Source: DASZHA01 sp049644325
GTDB taxonomy: Bacteria > Chloroflexota > Dormibacteria > DASZGP01
Length of the DNA: 27,220 bases
Reading direction: 5' to 3'
Assembly (NCBI GenBank): GCA_049644325.1
Contig: JBARRR010000161.1
Coordinates: forward strand, 1 to 27,220
Part shown: positions 1 through 5,770 of the stretch, piece after piece
How positions within the stretch are numbered: position 1 is the first letter of the stretch
Layout of the letters: each line of letters begins with the position of its first letter
Notes under the pieces: generated by a model
Told to the model about the DNA's origin: nothing
The model's input: only the letters and a program-made list of their open reading frames with translations
Database searches by the model: none
Position numbers and translations under genes: made by a program

Positions 1-1
1 G

Positions 2-727
2 CACCGCGACCTCGACTCCCTGGAGGAGGCGCTGCAGAAGGCCCGCAAGTACCGCCGCAAGCTGGTCGTCACCGACGGCGTGTTCTCCATGGATGGCGAC
101 ATCGCGCCGCTGGACGGCATTGTCGAGCGGGCCGAGCCCGAGGGCGCCATGGTCATGGTCGACGACGCCCACGCCTCGGGCGTCCTCGGCCAGAACGGCC
201 GCGGCAGCGTCAACCATTTCGGCCTCGACGGCCGCGTCGAGATCCAGGTCGGCACCCTCTCCAAGGCCATGGGGGTGCTCGGCGGCTACGCCGCCGGCAG
301 CAGCGTCCTGCGGGAGTACCTGGTGGCAAGGGCGCGCCCGCTGCTGTTCTCGACGTCCCACCCGCCCGGCGTCGCGGCCTCGTGCATCGCCGCCATCGAC
401 GTGCTCCTCGACGAGCCCGACCGCATCGACCGGCTCTGGGACAACACCCGCTACTTCAAGGGCCAGCTGGGCGGCATGGGCTTCGACACCGGCGTCAGTG
501 AGACGCCGATCACGCCCGTGATCGCGGGCGACCCGGACAAGGCCAACTCCCTCTCCGACGCCCTCTCCGCCGGCGGCATCTTTGCCCAGCCGATCGTCTT
601 CCCGATGGTCGCGCGGGAGCAGTCGCGGGTGCGCACCATCGTCACCAGCGAGCACTCCCGGGCCCAGCTCGACGCCTGCCTCGAGGTCTTCGAGAGCGCC
701 GGGAAGCGGCTCGGCCTGATTGCCTAG
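2..727 (+). CDS. kbl: Glycine C-acetyltransferase (2-amino-3-ketobutyrate CoA ligase) type PLP enzyme, 5' truncated
   Basis: Open from the window edge in frame 2, with stop TAG at 725-727; 241 residues are visible, the C-terminal ~60% of a ~395-aa alpha-oxoamine synthase. These fold-type I PLP enzymes join an amino acid to an acyl-CoA; Kbl makes or cleaves 2-amino-3-ketobutyrate in threonine degradation. Visible hallmarks: VTDGVFSMDGD near the left edge; VDDAHASG, whose Asp (164-166) and His (170-172) contact the PLP ring; and GTLSKAMGVLGGY, whose Lys codon (263-265) is the Schiff-base lysine. The TLSKA...GGY form and the FSTSHPP segment look more like Kbl than BioF (8-amino-7-oxononanoate synthase), but this family is hard to split by eye and BioF or a serine palmitoyltransferase relative remains possible. 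Whether a threonine dehydrogenase lies upstream cannot be seen. Cytosolic; no later gene appears linked to it. Confidence 0.85.
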   Translation, partial: HRDLDSLEEALQKARKYRRKLVVTDGVFSMDGDIAPLDGIVERAEPEGAMVMVDDAHASGVLGQNGRGSVNHFGLDGRVEIQVGTLSKAMGVLGGYAAGSSVLREYLVARARPLLFSTSHPPGVAASCIAAIDVLLDEPDRIDRLWDNTRYFKGQLGGMGFDTGVSETPITPVIAGDPDKANSLSDALSAGGIFAQPIVFPMVAREQSRVRTIVTSEHSRAQLDACLEVFESAGKRLGLIA

Positions 728-755
728 CTCCCTACCCGCCGCGAACTCAAAGCCG

Positions 756-761
756 TAACCT
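756..761 (+). promoter_or_regulatory. Candidate -10 box (TAACCT) for the sigma-factor operon
   Basis: TAACCT fits the TANNNT form of a -10 element and lies in the only noncoding gap between the kbl-like gene and the sigma factor. It is 8 bases before an ATG at 770, so the transcript would begin at or next to that ATG. No convincing -35 is visible. This is pattern inference only. Confidence 0.3.
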
Positions 762-769
762 TTGCGCAC

Positions 770-802
770 ATGCGGGGCTTGATGAAGACGACGGGTGCGT
801 AA
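770..802 (+). other. Possible 10-codon leader peptide overlapping the sigma-factor start
   Basis: ATG at 770 opens a reading frame of ten codons (MRGLMKTTGA) ending at TAA 800-802. The stop overlaps the GTG start (795) of the ECF sigma gene by eight bases in another frame. With the TAACCT box 8 bases upstream it could be a leaderless mini-ORF that couples translation to the sigma gene, which has only a weak ribosome site of its own. It is short enough to be chance. Confidence 0.2.
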
Positions 803-1349
803 GAGCGAGGCCGAGCTCGACGAGGAGCGTCTCCTGGTTGAGGCGGCCCAGCAGGATCGCGCCGCCTTTGACAAGCTCTATGACCGCTACTTCGACCAGA
901 TTTACTCCTATGTCTACTATCACTGCGGCAACCGCGAGCAGGCGGAGGACATCACCGCGGCCACCTTTCAGCGCGGCCTCGAGGACCTCCCCAACTTCCG
1001 CTGGAGGGGCGTCCCCTACTCGGCGTGGCTGTATCGCGTGGCCAGCAACCTGCTCTCGCGCGACCGCCGCCGGCCGCCCTGGCTGGAGCTGCAGGAGAGC
1101 CGGCCCGACGAGGGCGAGGAGGAGCCCGATGCCGCCTGGCTGCGCCATGAGGCGTCCACCGAGCTCCACGACGCCATTCGCGTCCTCCCCGCCGACCAGC
1201 GACAGGCGATCCTGCTTCGCTTTTTCGCCGGCATGCGCAACAAAGAGGTCGGCAAGGTCATGAATCGCAGCGAGGGCGCCGTCAAGCTGCTTGTGTTCCG
1301 CGCCGTGAGCAACCTCCGGCAGGCGCTGGCCAAAGAGGGCGAGCTGTGA
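795..1349 (+). CDS. ECF-type RNA polymerase sigma factor
   Basis: 184 residues, the usual size for an extracytoplasmic-function sigma factor, which directs RNA polymerase to a small regulon. Region 2 (about residues 23-92) is clear: DKLYDRYFDQIYSYVYYHCG, then AEDITAATFQR and AWLYRVASNLLSRDRRR, which bind core polymerase and the -10 element. An acidic linker (about 98-115, rich in Glu and Asp) leads to region 4 (about 127-180), with LPADQRQAILLRFFAGM and a helix-turn-helix ending SEGAVKLLVFRAV for -35 recognition. Start GTG 795 is forced by an in-frame TGA at 783-785. The stop overlaps the next gene's start (GTGA), so the two are translationally coupled, the usual arrangement for a sigma factor and its regulator. 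The ECF subgroup cannot be assigned by eye. Confidence 0.9.
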   Translation: MRKSEAELDEERLLVEAAQQDRAAFDKLYDRYFDQIYSYVYYHCGNREQAEDITAATFQRGLEDLPNFRWRGVPYSAWLYRVASNLLSRDRRRPPWLELQESRPDEGEEEPDAAWLRHEASTELHDAIRVLPADQRQAILLRFFAGMRNKEVGKVMNRSEGAVKLLVFRAVSNLRQALAKEGEL

Positions 1350-1723
1350 GTCACAAGAACGCCGACCGGCTCTCCCGCGCCATCGATGCCTACCTCTCCG
1401 GCGACGTGCCCACCGACGCCGACCACCTGGGCGACGTCTTCGACGCCCTGGCGGCCGGCTTCCCTGAGGTGACCCACGAGGATGCCCGCGAGCGCGTCCG
1501 GCGACGTCTGGCGGGGGTGACGCCTTCGCCCAAGAGTCCGCAGGTGCTGCTTGTGGAACGCGCGGCCGAGGAGCTCGACATGCTGCGCCGGCGCTTCATC
1601 GAAGACGAGTACGTGCCCTGGCCGACGCTGGTAGGCGGCGCCGCTGTGGCTGTGGCGGCCGTCGGGCTGGCGATCTGGCTCCGGCGGCGGGGCATCGGCT
1701 CCGAGGTGTTACCAGAGGCCTGA
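1346..1723 (+). CDS. Small single-pass membrane protein, putative anti-sigma factor
   Basis: 125 residues, starting at GTG 1346 inside the sigma gene's stop codon (4-base overlap), so the pair is co-translated. The first ~90 residues are charged and helical, with no signal peptide. One hydrophobic segment (about 93-112, from PTLVGGAAVAVAAVG) is followed by RRR and a 10-residue tail. Position and architecture point to an anti-sigma regulator. However, there are no cysteines at all, so the zinc anti-sigma motif HxxxCxxC is absent, and the Arg cluster behind the membrane segment is unusual for a protein whose N-terminal part should be cytoplasmic. No named domain is recognised; the function rests on gene context. 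Confidence 0.65.
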   Translation: MSHKNADRLSRAIDAYLSGDVPTDADHLGDVFDALAAGFPEVTHEDARERVRRRLAGVTPSPKSPQVLLVERAAEELDMLRRRFIEDEYVPWPTLVGGAAVAVAAVGLAIWLRRRGIGSEVLPEA

Positions 1724-1799
1724 ACCCAGGGCCGCGAGAAGTGATCGCGACTCTGCAACGGTCTGGCTAAGCCTCTTCCGTTCCTCAGAACCGCCTGCT

Positions 1800-1805
1800 T
1801 AAGAT
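1800..1805 (+). promoter_or_regulatory. Candidate -10 box (TAAGAT) giving a leaderless transcript
   Basis: TAAGAT lies six bases before the ATG at 1812, the spacing expected when transcription starts at the start codon. No Shine-Dalgarno sequence is seen. TTCCGTT at 1776-1782, 17 bases upstream, may serve as a -35; the same heptamer precedes the candidate box of the patatin gene (21422-21428). Confidence 0.35.
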
Positions 1806-1811
1806 GGGCGC

Positions 1812-3479
1812 ATGGTCCGCCGTCGGGGGTACGTGCGCATTGCCGTCGCCGCGGTCCAGCTGGTGGTGACCTTTGCCGCAACCACCGGGGTGGGAAGCTG
1901 GATGGCGGCCGCGCGCGCCCAATACGACGTCCAGGCGGCCAACAGCGCGGTGGCCGCCGCCCACTCACGCTTCCAGCACCAGGTCGAGCAGGCGCTGGGC
2001 GACGGCACCGGCCCCGAGCTGGTCGCCGACCTGGTGGCGCGGGAGCGGATGATGATGGACGAGCCGGCGCCGCAGCCCACCCTCTTCGGTGACCGGCGGG
2101 TGGTGGCCCAGCTCCACCAGCGGGCAGCAGACCTCGACCGCATGACCGCGGATGTCACCCTCACCGAGACCGACGCTGAGACCGGGCTCTGGCAGCAGCT
2201 CACGGCCAAGGTCGCGGCGATGCGGCAGGACCTGGTCCACGCGCGGGACATCGGGCTCGACACCGCGTCTGATGACGCCTTCCTGGCCGGCGCCATCGAC
2301 GCCCGGGTCGCCCAGGTCCCGGCCACCATCCAGAACTCGGTCGATGGTGTGACCGCCAGGAACGCCAGCCTCAAGCTCGCGATCGCCGCCAAGGAGGCCA
2401 GCAACGCCGCGGCGGCGGCGTTCCAGGCGGCCAAGGACAACGCCAACTACCAGAAGCAGCGGGCCGCTGGCGACCTCGCCCAGGCGCAGGCCACCGGCGT
2501 CCTCGACGTCGCGGCCCAGGCCGCAGCCATCGCCGCTCTCGACAGCCGCTTCCCGACGGCCACCTCGACCGACGACTTCAACAACCTCGCCGATGCCTAC
2601 GCCGCCCAGGCCCGGGTCATCGAGAACCTGCTGTACACGCGCAGCTCGGACTTCTCCCTGCTCAACCGGGCCCGCTCCCTGTACCAGACGGCAAAGTCGC
2701 TCAACGCCGACCTGGCCGGGGTTGACGCTCGGCTGGCCGACCTCTCTTCGCGGCTCGACAAGGCCAGTAACCTGGGCGAGCTCCAGGACATCGGCGGCCT
2801 GCTGTCGGTGCTCATCCGCGACCTCAACGGCGCCATCTTCGACGCTCGCACCCGGCCGTTCCAGCCGCCCGGGGCGATCATCGGCAACGTCCCCTTCTTC
2901 AAGCAGGTCCACAGCCTCAGCTGCGAGGCGGCCTCGTTGCAGATGGCGTTGGCCAAATACAACATCACGGCCAACCAGGGCGACATCCTCAACGTCACCG
3001 GCATGGACACCCGCCAACCCGTCTTCGACGCCGGCGGCACCCTCCATTGGGGTGACCCCTACGCCACCTTCGTGGGCAACGTCGACGGCTATGAGAACGC
3101 CACCTCTGGCGCGAAGTCCGGCTACGGCATGTACTGGACGCCGATCAAGAACGCCGCCACCCATTTCGGCGCCCATGTGACCGACGCCGGTGAGGGTATA
3201 GCTCCGTCGACGGTTTACAACGCCGCCCATAACCAGCAGCCGGTGGTGGTCTGGGTGGCGTACGCGTACCAGCCGCAGCCGATTGGCCACATGGTCACCT
3301 GGGGCGGCAACACCGTCATGTACGGCGCGCCCGTCGAGCACGCGGTCACCGTGTCCGGCTGGGCACCGGGATACGTGCTCATCAACAACCCGCACAGCCA
3401 TCCCGAGTGGATCGACATGGGGACCTTCGAGCGGGCCTACGCGATGTTCAACAACATGGCGGTGGTGCTGCAGCCCTAG
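1812..3479 (+). CDS. Exported coiled-coil protein with C-terminal C39-like cysteine peptidase domain
   Basis: 555 residues. The N-terminus is basic (MVRRR) and followed by a hydrophobic stretch to about residue 28, a signal peptide or membrane anchor ending near AAARA. Residues ~30-345 are Ala/Gln/Asp-rich, mostly helical and probably coiled coil. The C-terminal ~190 residues resemble the peptidase C39-like (papain-fold) family: Cys371 in SLSCEAASLQMAL, His510 in VEHAVTVSGW, and Asn525/526 in YVLINNP fit a Cys-His-Asn/Asp triad. Members of this family cleave or bind peptides outside the cell and many are uncharacterised. It lies 88 bases behind the sigma/anti-sigma pair and has its own candidate promoter, so it may be a target of that sigma factor, but this is not shown. 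Substrate unknown; a binding rather than catalytic role is possible. Confidence 0.75.
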   Translation: MVRRRGYVRIAVAAVQLVVTFAATTGVGSWMAAARAQYDVQAANSAVAAAHSRFQHQVEQALGDGTGPELVADLVARERMMMDEPAPQPTLFGDRRVVAQLHQRAADLDRMTADVTLTETDAETGLWQQLTAKVAAMRQDLVHARDIGLDTASDDAFLAGAIDARVAQVPATIQNSVDGVTARNASLKLAIAAKEASNAAAAAFQAAKDNANYQKQRAAGDLAQAQATGVLDVAAQAAAIAALDSRFPTATSTDDFNNLADAYAAQARVIENLLYTRSSDFSLLNRARSLYQTAKSLNADLAGVDARLADLSSRLDKASNLGELQDIGGLLSVLIRDLNGAIFDARTRPFQPPGAIIGNVPFFKQVHSLSCEAASLQMALAKYNITANQGDILNVTGMDTRQPVFDAGGTLHWGDPYATFVGNVDGYENATSGAKSGYGMYWTPIKNAATHFGAHVTDAGEGIAPSTVYNAAHNQQPVVVWVAYAYQPQPIGHMVTWGGNTVMYGAPVEHAVTVSGWAPGYVLINNPHSHPEWIDMGTFERAYAMFNNMAVVLQP

Positions 3480-3538
3480 CAAGCGATCCTCATAACCGCG
3501 CACGGCTGGCATAGTTACGCCGGGATGGAGGTGGATTC

Positions 3539-4429
3539 GTGATTCGCAAATCGGTGATCCCCGCGGCCGGCCTGGGGACGCGCTTCCTGCCGGCCACCAA
3601 GGTGCTGCCCAAGGAGATCCTGCCGGTGGTCGACAAGCCGGTCATCGAGTGGGGCGTGGAGGAGGCGCGCAGCGCCGGCGCCGAGGAGGTCCTGCTGGTC
3701 CTCAGCCCGGGCAAGGAGATCCTGCTGAAGCACTACGAGCCCAACCCCGAGCTGGAGCACTACCTCGAGGAGCGGGGCAAGCTCGACATGCTGGAGCGGG
3801 TGCGCGCGATCAGCGCCGGGGTCACGGTCACCGAGGTGCTGCAGCGCGAGCCGCTCGGCCTCGGCCACGCCGTGCTCCAGGCCAGGGACGCCGTCGGTGA
3901 CGAGTTCTTCACCGCGCTGCTGCCCGATGACATCTTCATCGCCGGGAAGTCGGTGCTGGCCCAGATGGTGGCGGTGCACGAGGAGCACGGTTGCAGCGTC
4001 CTCGCCGTCCGGCGCGTGCCGCGCGACCTGATCGGGCGCTATGGCTCGATCGCGTTCAGCGCCCAGGAGGGCAATGTCTACACGGTCACCGACATGGTGG
4101 AGAAGCCCAAGCCGGAGGAGGCGCCGTCGGACCTGGCGATCATGGGCCGCTATGTCCTCAGCCCGCGAATCTTTGCCGAGCTGGAGACCACCGCCCGGGG
4201 CGCCGGTGGCGAGATCCAGCTGACCGACGGCATCAAGGGGCTGCTGAGGACCGAGAAGGTGGTGGCGTTGGAGTTCGAGGGTGACTACTTCGACGTCGGC
4301 ACCATCGCGGGCTGGCTCAAGACCTCAATTGCCCTGGGGCGTGCCCGCCCCGAGTTCCGCGACGATATCGATGCCTACCTGCGCAAGCTGCTGGAGAGCC
4401 CTCCCGAGCAACCCCCGCCGACCGCCTGA
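3539..4429 (+). CDS. galU: UTP--glucose-1-phosphate uridylyltransferase
   Basis: 296 residues, full length for bacterial GalU, which makes UDP-glucose from UTP and glucose 1-phosphate for cell-surface glycans and glycolipids. The N-terminal nucleotide-binding signature is complete: IPAAGLGTRFLPATK, then LPKEILPVVDKP. Further family motifs are LGLGHAVLQA, LLPDDIF, MVEKPKPEEAPS, GEIQLTDGI and the C-terminal FDVGTIAGWLK. Start GTG 3539 has a strong GGAGGTG ribosome site at 3527-3533, seven bases from the core to the start; no better in-frame start is present. CATAGT at 3510-3515 is a possible -10 giving a short leader. The gene stands alone between the C39-like protein and a small unknown gene. 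Cytosolic. Confidence 0.95.
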   Translation: MIRKSVIPAAGLGTRFLPATKVLPKEILPVVDKPVIEWGVEEARSAGAEEVLLVLSPGKEILLKHYEPNPELEHYLEERGKLDMLERVRAISAGVTVTEVLQREPLGLGHAVLQARDAVGDEFFTALLPDDIFIAGKSVLAQMVAVHEEHGCSVLAVRRVPRDLIGRYGSIAFSAQEGNVYTVTDMVEKPKPEEAPSDLAIMGRYVLSPRIFAELETTARGAGGEIQLTDGIKGLLRTEKVVALEFEGDYFDVGTIAGWLKTSIALGRARPEFRDDIDAYLRKLLESPPEQPPPTA

Positions 4430-4444
4430 GTGGGTTCCGCAGCG

Positions 4445-4474
4445 TTCGGTCCGAATTAGGCCGGATGCTAGAAT
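4445..4474 (+). promoter_or_regulatory. Candidate promoter for the 86-aa protein
   Basis: TTCGGT (4445-4450), an 18-base spacer and TAGAAT (4469-4474) form a plausible sigma-A-like promoter in the gap after galU. The leader to the ATG at 4547 would be about 65 bases and is noticeably AT-richer than its surroundings. It can form a weak hairpin (GAACG 4488-4492 with CGTTC 4506-4510). Confidence 0.35.
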
Positions 4475-4546
4475 CATGCCAGCCGGCGAACGCCGCGGGC
4501 GAATTCGTTCTGGCAATGATTTGTATTCGGGTTTGGATTTGAAGCA

Positions 4547-4807
4547 ATGGCCATCGACCGCAGCCGCAGACGCGATGAGGAGCGTAATGTTCGCTACCTC
4601 AATGAAGAGGGTGACTATGCCGTGGAAGTCGAGCACACCCTCAACAAGTGGTGCGTGACTGTCCTTGAGCTGCCTGACAAGAAAATCATCGCCCAGGACT
4701 TCTTCCCCGAGCGCTGGAAAGCCCTGGCCCGCGCCCAGGACTTCGTTCGCATCCTCAACATGAGGCACAAGGACGAAGAAGGCGCCGAGCCAGGGGACGA
4801 CGACTGA
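4547..4807 (+). CDS. Small hypothetical protein (86 aa)
   Basis: 86 residues from ATG 4547. The N-terminus is strongly charged (RSRRRDEERNVRY). A short, probably alpha/beta core follows (YAVEVEH...WCVTVLELPDKKIIAQDFF, then a helix ERWKALARAQDFVRIL), and the tail is very acidic (DEEGAEPGDDD). It has no signal peptide or membrane segment, so it is likely cytosolic. I recognise no family. The codon choice is GC-rich at third positions like its neighbours, and no better reading frame exists here, which supports a real gene. The ribosome site is weak (GAAG just upstream). It follows galU by 117 bases with its own candidate promoter and precedes the Ser/Pro-rich membrane protein by 37 bases, so these two may be co-transcribed. 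Confidence 0.6.
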   Translation: MAIDRSRRRDEERNVRYLNEEGDYAVEVEHTLNKWCVTVLELPDKKIIAQDFFPERWKALARAQDFVRILNMRHKDEEGAEPGDDD

Positions 4808-4844
4808 CCTAGTAGCCGCCGGGTTTTCTCGGAGGATCGCTTAG

Positions 4845-5192
4845 TTGAACGGTGACTTCCTGCGCCGCGAATGGGGCGCGGTGGCCTTCCTGGTCGCCAC
4901 CGCCATCGGGATCATCGCGGTCCCAGTGGGTCTGAACCTCAACCGGCACCCGGTGAGCACGCCGGCGGAGTCACTGATCCCAACCTGCGCCTCGCCGGCG
5001 GCTTCCCCCGCGGCTTCGCCGGCGGCGTCCGCCTCGGCTTCTGCGGCCGTGTCGCTGTCGCCGTCGCCGACGGCATGCCCATCGCCTTCGCCGTCGCCCT
5101 CCCCGTCGCCCTCCGCCTCGGCGGCAGCGTCACCTGCGGCTGCCTCTCCATCGGCCGCGGCGCCGGCGGCCAGTCCCAGCGCCTCCCCTTAG
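4845..5192 (+). CDS. Membrane-anchored Ser/Pro/Ala-rich low-complexity protein
   Basis: 115 residues from TTG 4845, supported by GGAGGA at 4831-4836 eight bases before it. A short cytosolic end (NGDFLRREW) precedes one hydrophobic segment (about 11-30, GAVAFLVATAIGIIAVPVGL). The rest, about 75 residues, is a low-complexity tail of Ala-Ser-Pro and Ser-Pro repeats with two cysteines. This is the architecture of an anchored, disordered extracellular stalk, perhaps O-glycosylated or cell-wall spanning. No family is recognised. The repetitive tail (ccgtcgccctcc-type units) is prone to slippage, so its length may vary between strains. Alternatively it could be a spurious frame in GC-rich DNA; the good ribosome site and membrane segment argue against that. 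Confidence 0.55.
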   Translation: MNGDFLRREWGAVAFLVATAIGIIAVPVGLNLNRHPVSTPAESLIPTCASPAASPAASPAASASASAAVSLSPSPTACPSPSPSPSPSPSASAAASPAAASPSAAAPAASPSASP

Positions 5193-5221
5193 CGCGCCCC
5201 AGGCGGGCGAAGCTACGCGCT
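5191..5221. terminator. Inverted repeats between convergent genes, possible bidirectional terminator
   Basis: AGCGCG (5191-5196) pairs with CGCGCT (5216-5221), and a competing CGCCC (5195-5199)/GGGCG (5205-5209) stem lies inside. They sit exactly where two genes converge. There is no T-tract, so intrinsic termination is uncertain. Confidence 0.25.
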
Positions 5222-5707
5222 CAGCGCCAGGCTGAGGGTGCCGTTCTCCGGCAGGAGTTGGTCGAGGCGGAGGCTGCACTCCGCCAGGACATCGTCATCG
5301 CGGATCATTCGCAGCGGGATCTCGTCCGCAAGCCGGAGGTTGCCGATCCGGACGCAGTCGCGCAGGAAGGGGATGACGAGGGGCTGGATCAGGTTGGCGA
5401 AGTAGCGGCGCGCCACCTCGGTGGGCTCGACCATCTCCGCCGAGCGATCCCGGAAGCCGATCACCACCAGCTCGTCCGACAGCTGGATAGGGTCAGTCCA
5501 CAGGTACCCCTCACCGGAACGCCGGCTCTGCTGGGGGAAGCCCTCCAGCCGGGGCCAGAGGCGGCCGATCAGCTCGGGCACGCCTTCGATGAAGAAGGTG
5601 ACATCGCGAAGGGGTTCCAGCAGCGACTGTTCCGGGTACCTGGTCGAGAAACCGACCTCGTCGGTACCGGCGAAGGGAGCGGGCACCTTGATGACCAACT
5701 CTTCCAT
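5213..5707 (-). CDS. Uncharacterised protein co-transcribed with polX (164 aa)
   Basis: Minus strand, starting at ATG 5705-5707 (MEELVIKVPAPFAG), with a GAGAG site seven bases upstream. A longer version from ATG 5755 (180 aa) is possible but lacks a ribosome site. The gene follows the PolX stop by 15-63 bases on the same strand, so it is very likely in the PolX operon. The protein is soluble and mixed alpha/beta, with segments such as GVPELIGRLWPRLEGF, SDELVVIGFRDRS and EVARRYFANLIQPLVIPF, and no signal peptide, transmembrane segment or metal motif. I do not recognise a family and assign no function. Its long, even coding bias argues for a real gene. Association with a repair polymerase hints at DNA metabolism but could be only chance co-transcription. 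Confidence 0.65.
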   Translation of the reverse strand: MEELVIKVPAPFAGTDEVGFSTRYPEQSLLEPLRDVTFFIEGVPELIGRLWPRLEGFPQQSRRSGEGYLWTDPIQLSDELVVIGFRDRSAEMVEPTEVARRYFANLIQPLVIPFLRDCVRIGNLRLADEIPLRMIRDDDVLAECSLRLDQLLPENGTLSLALSA

Positions 5708-5770
5708 TTTTAGACTCTCGAGCCCATTATCCCGCGGTCGCCCCGGATCGACCATATGTACGCGTGCCAG

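Noticed and set aside
1733..1749. CGCGA-N7-TCGCG inverted repeat after the putative anti-sigma gene
   Set aside because: Only five base pairs with no T-tract; short GC palindromes are frequent in this DNA, so it was not called a terminator.
1965..3512. 515-residue open frame antisense to the C39-like gene
   Set aside because: Long antisense frames are expected in GC-rich coding DNA. It has no domain or start signal and is Val/Gly/Arg-rich like other shadow frames.
5034..5190. Repetitive Ser-Pro coding DNA as a possible CRISPR or minisatellite
   Set aside because: The units are short codon-level repeats in a reading frame with no spacers.
4871..5713. 280-residue plus-strand frame running through two genes
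   Set aside because: It spans the Ser/Pro-rich gene in another frame and the antisense of the 164-aa gene, and lacks a ribosome site. It reflects biased composition.
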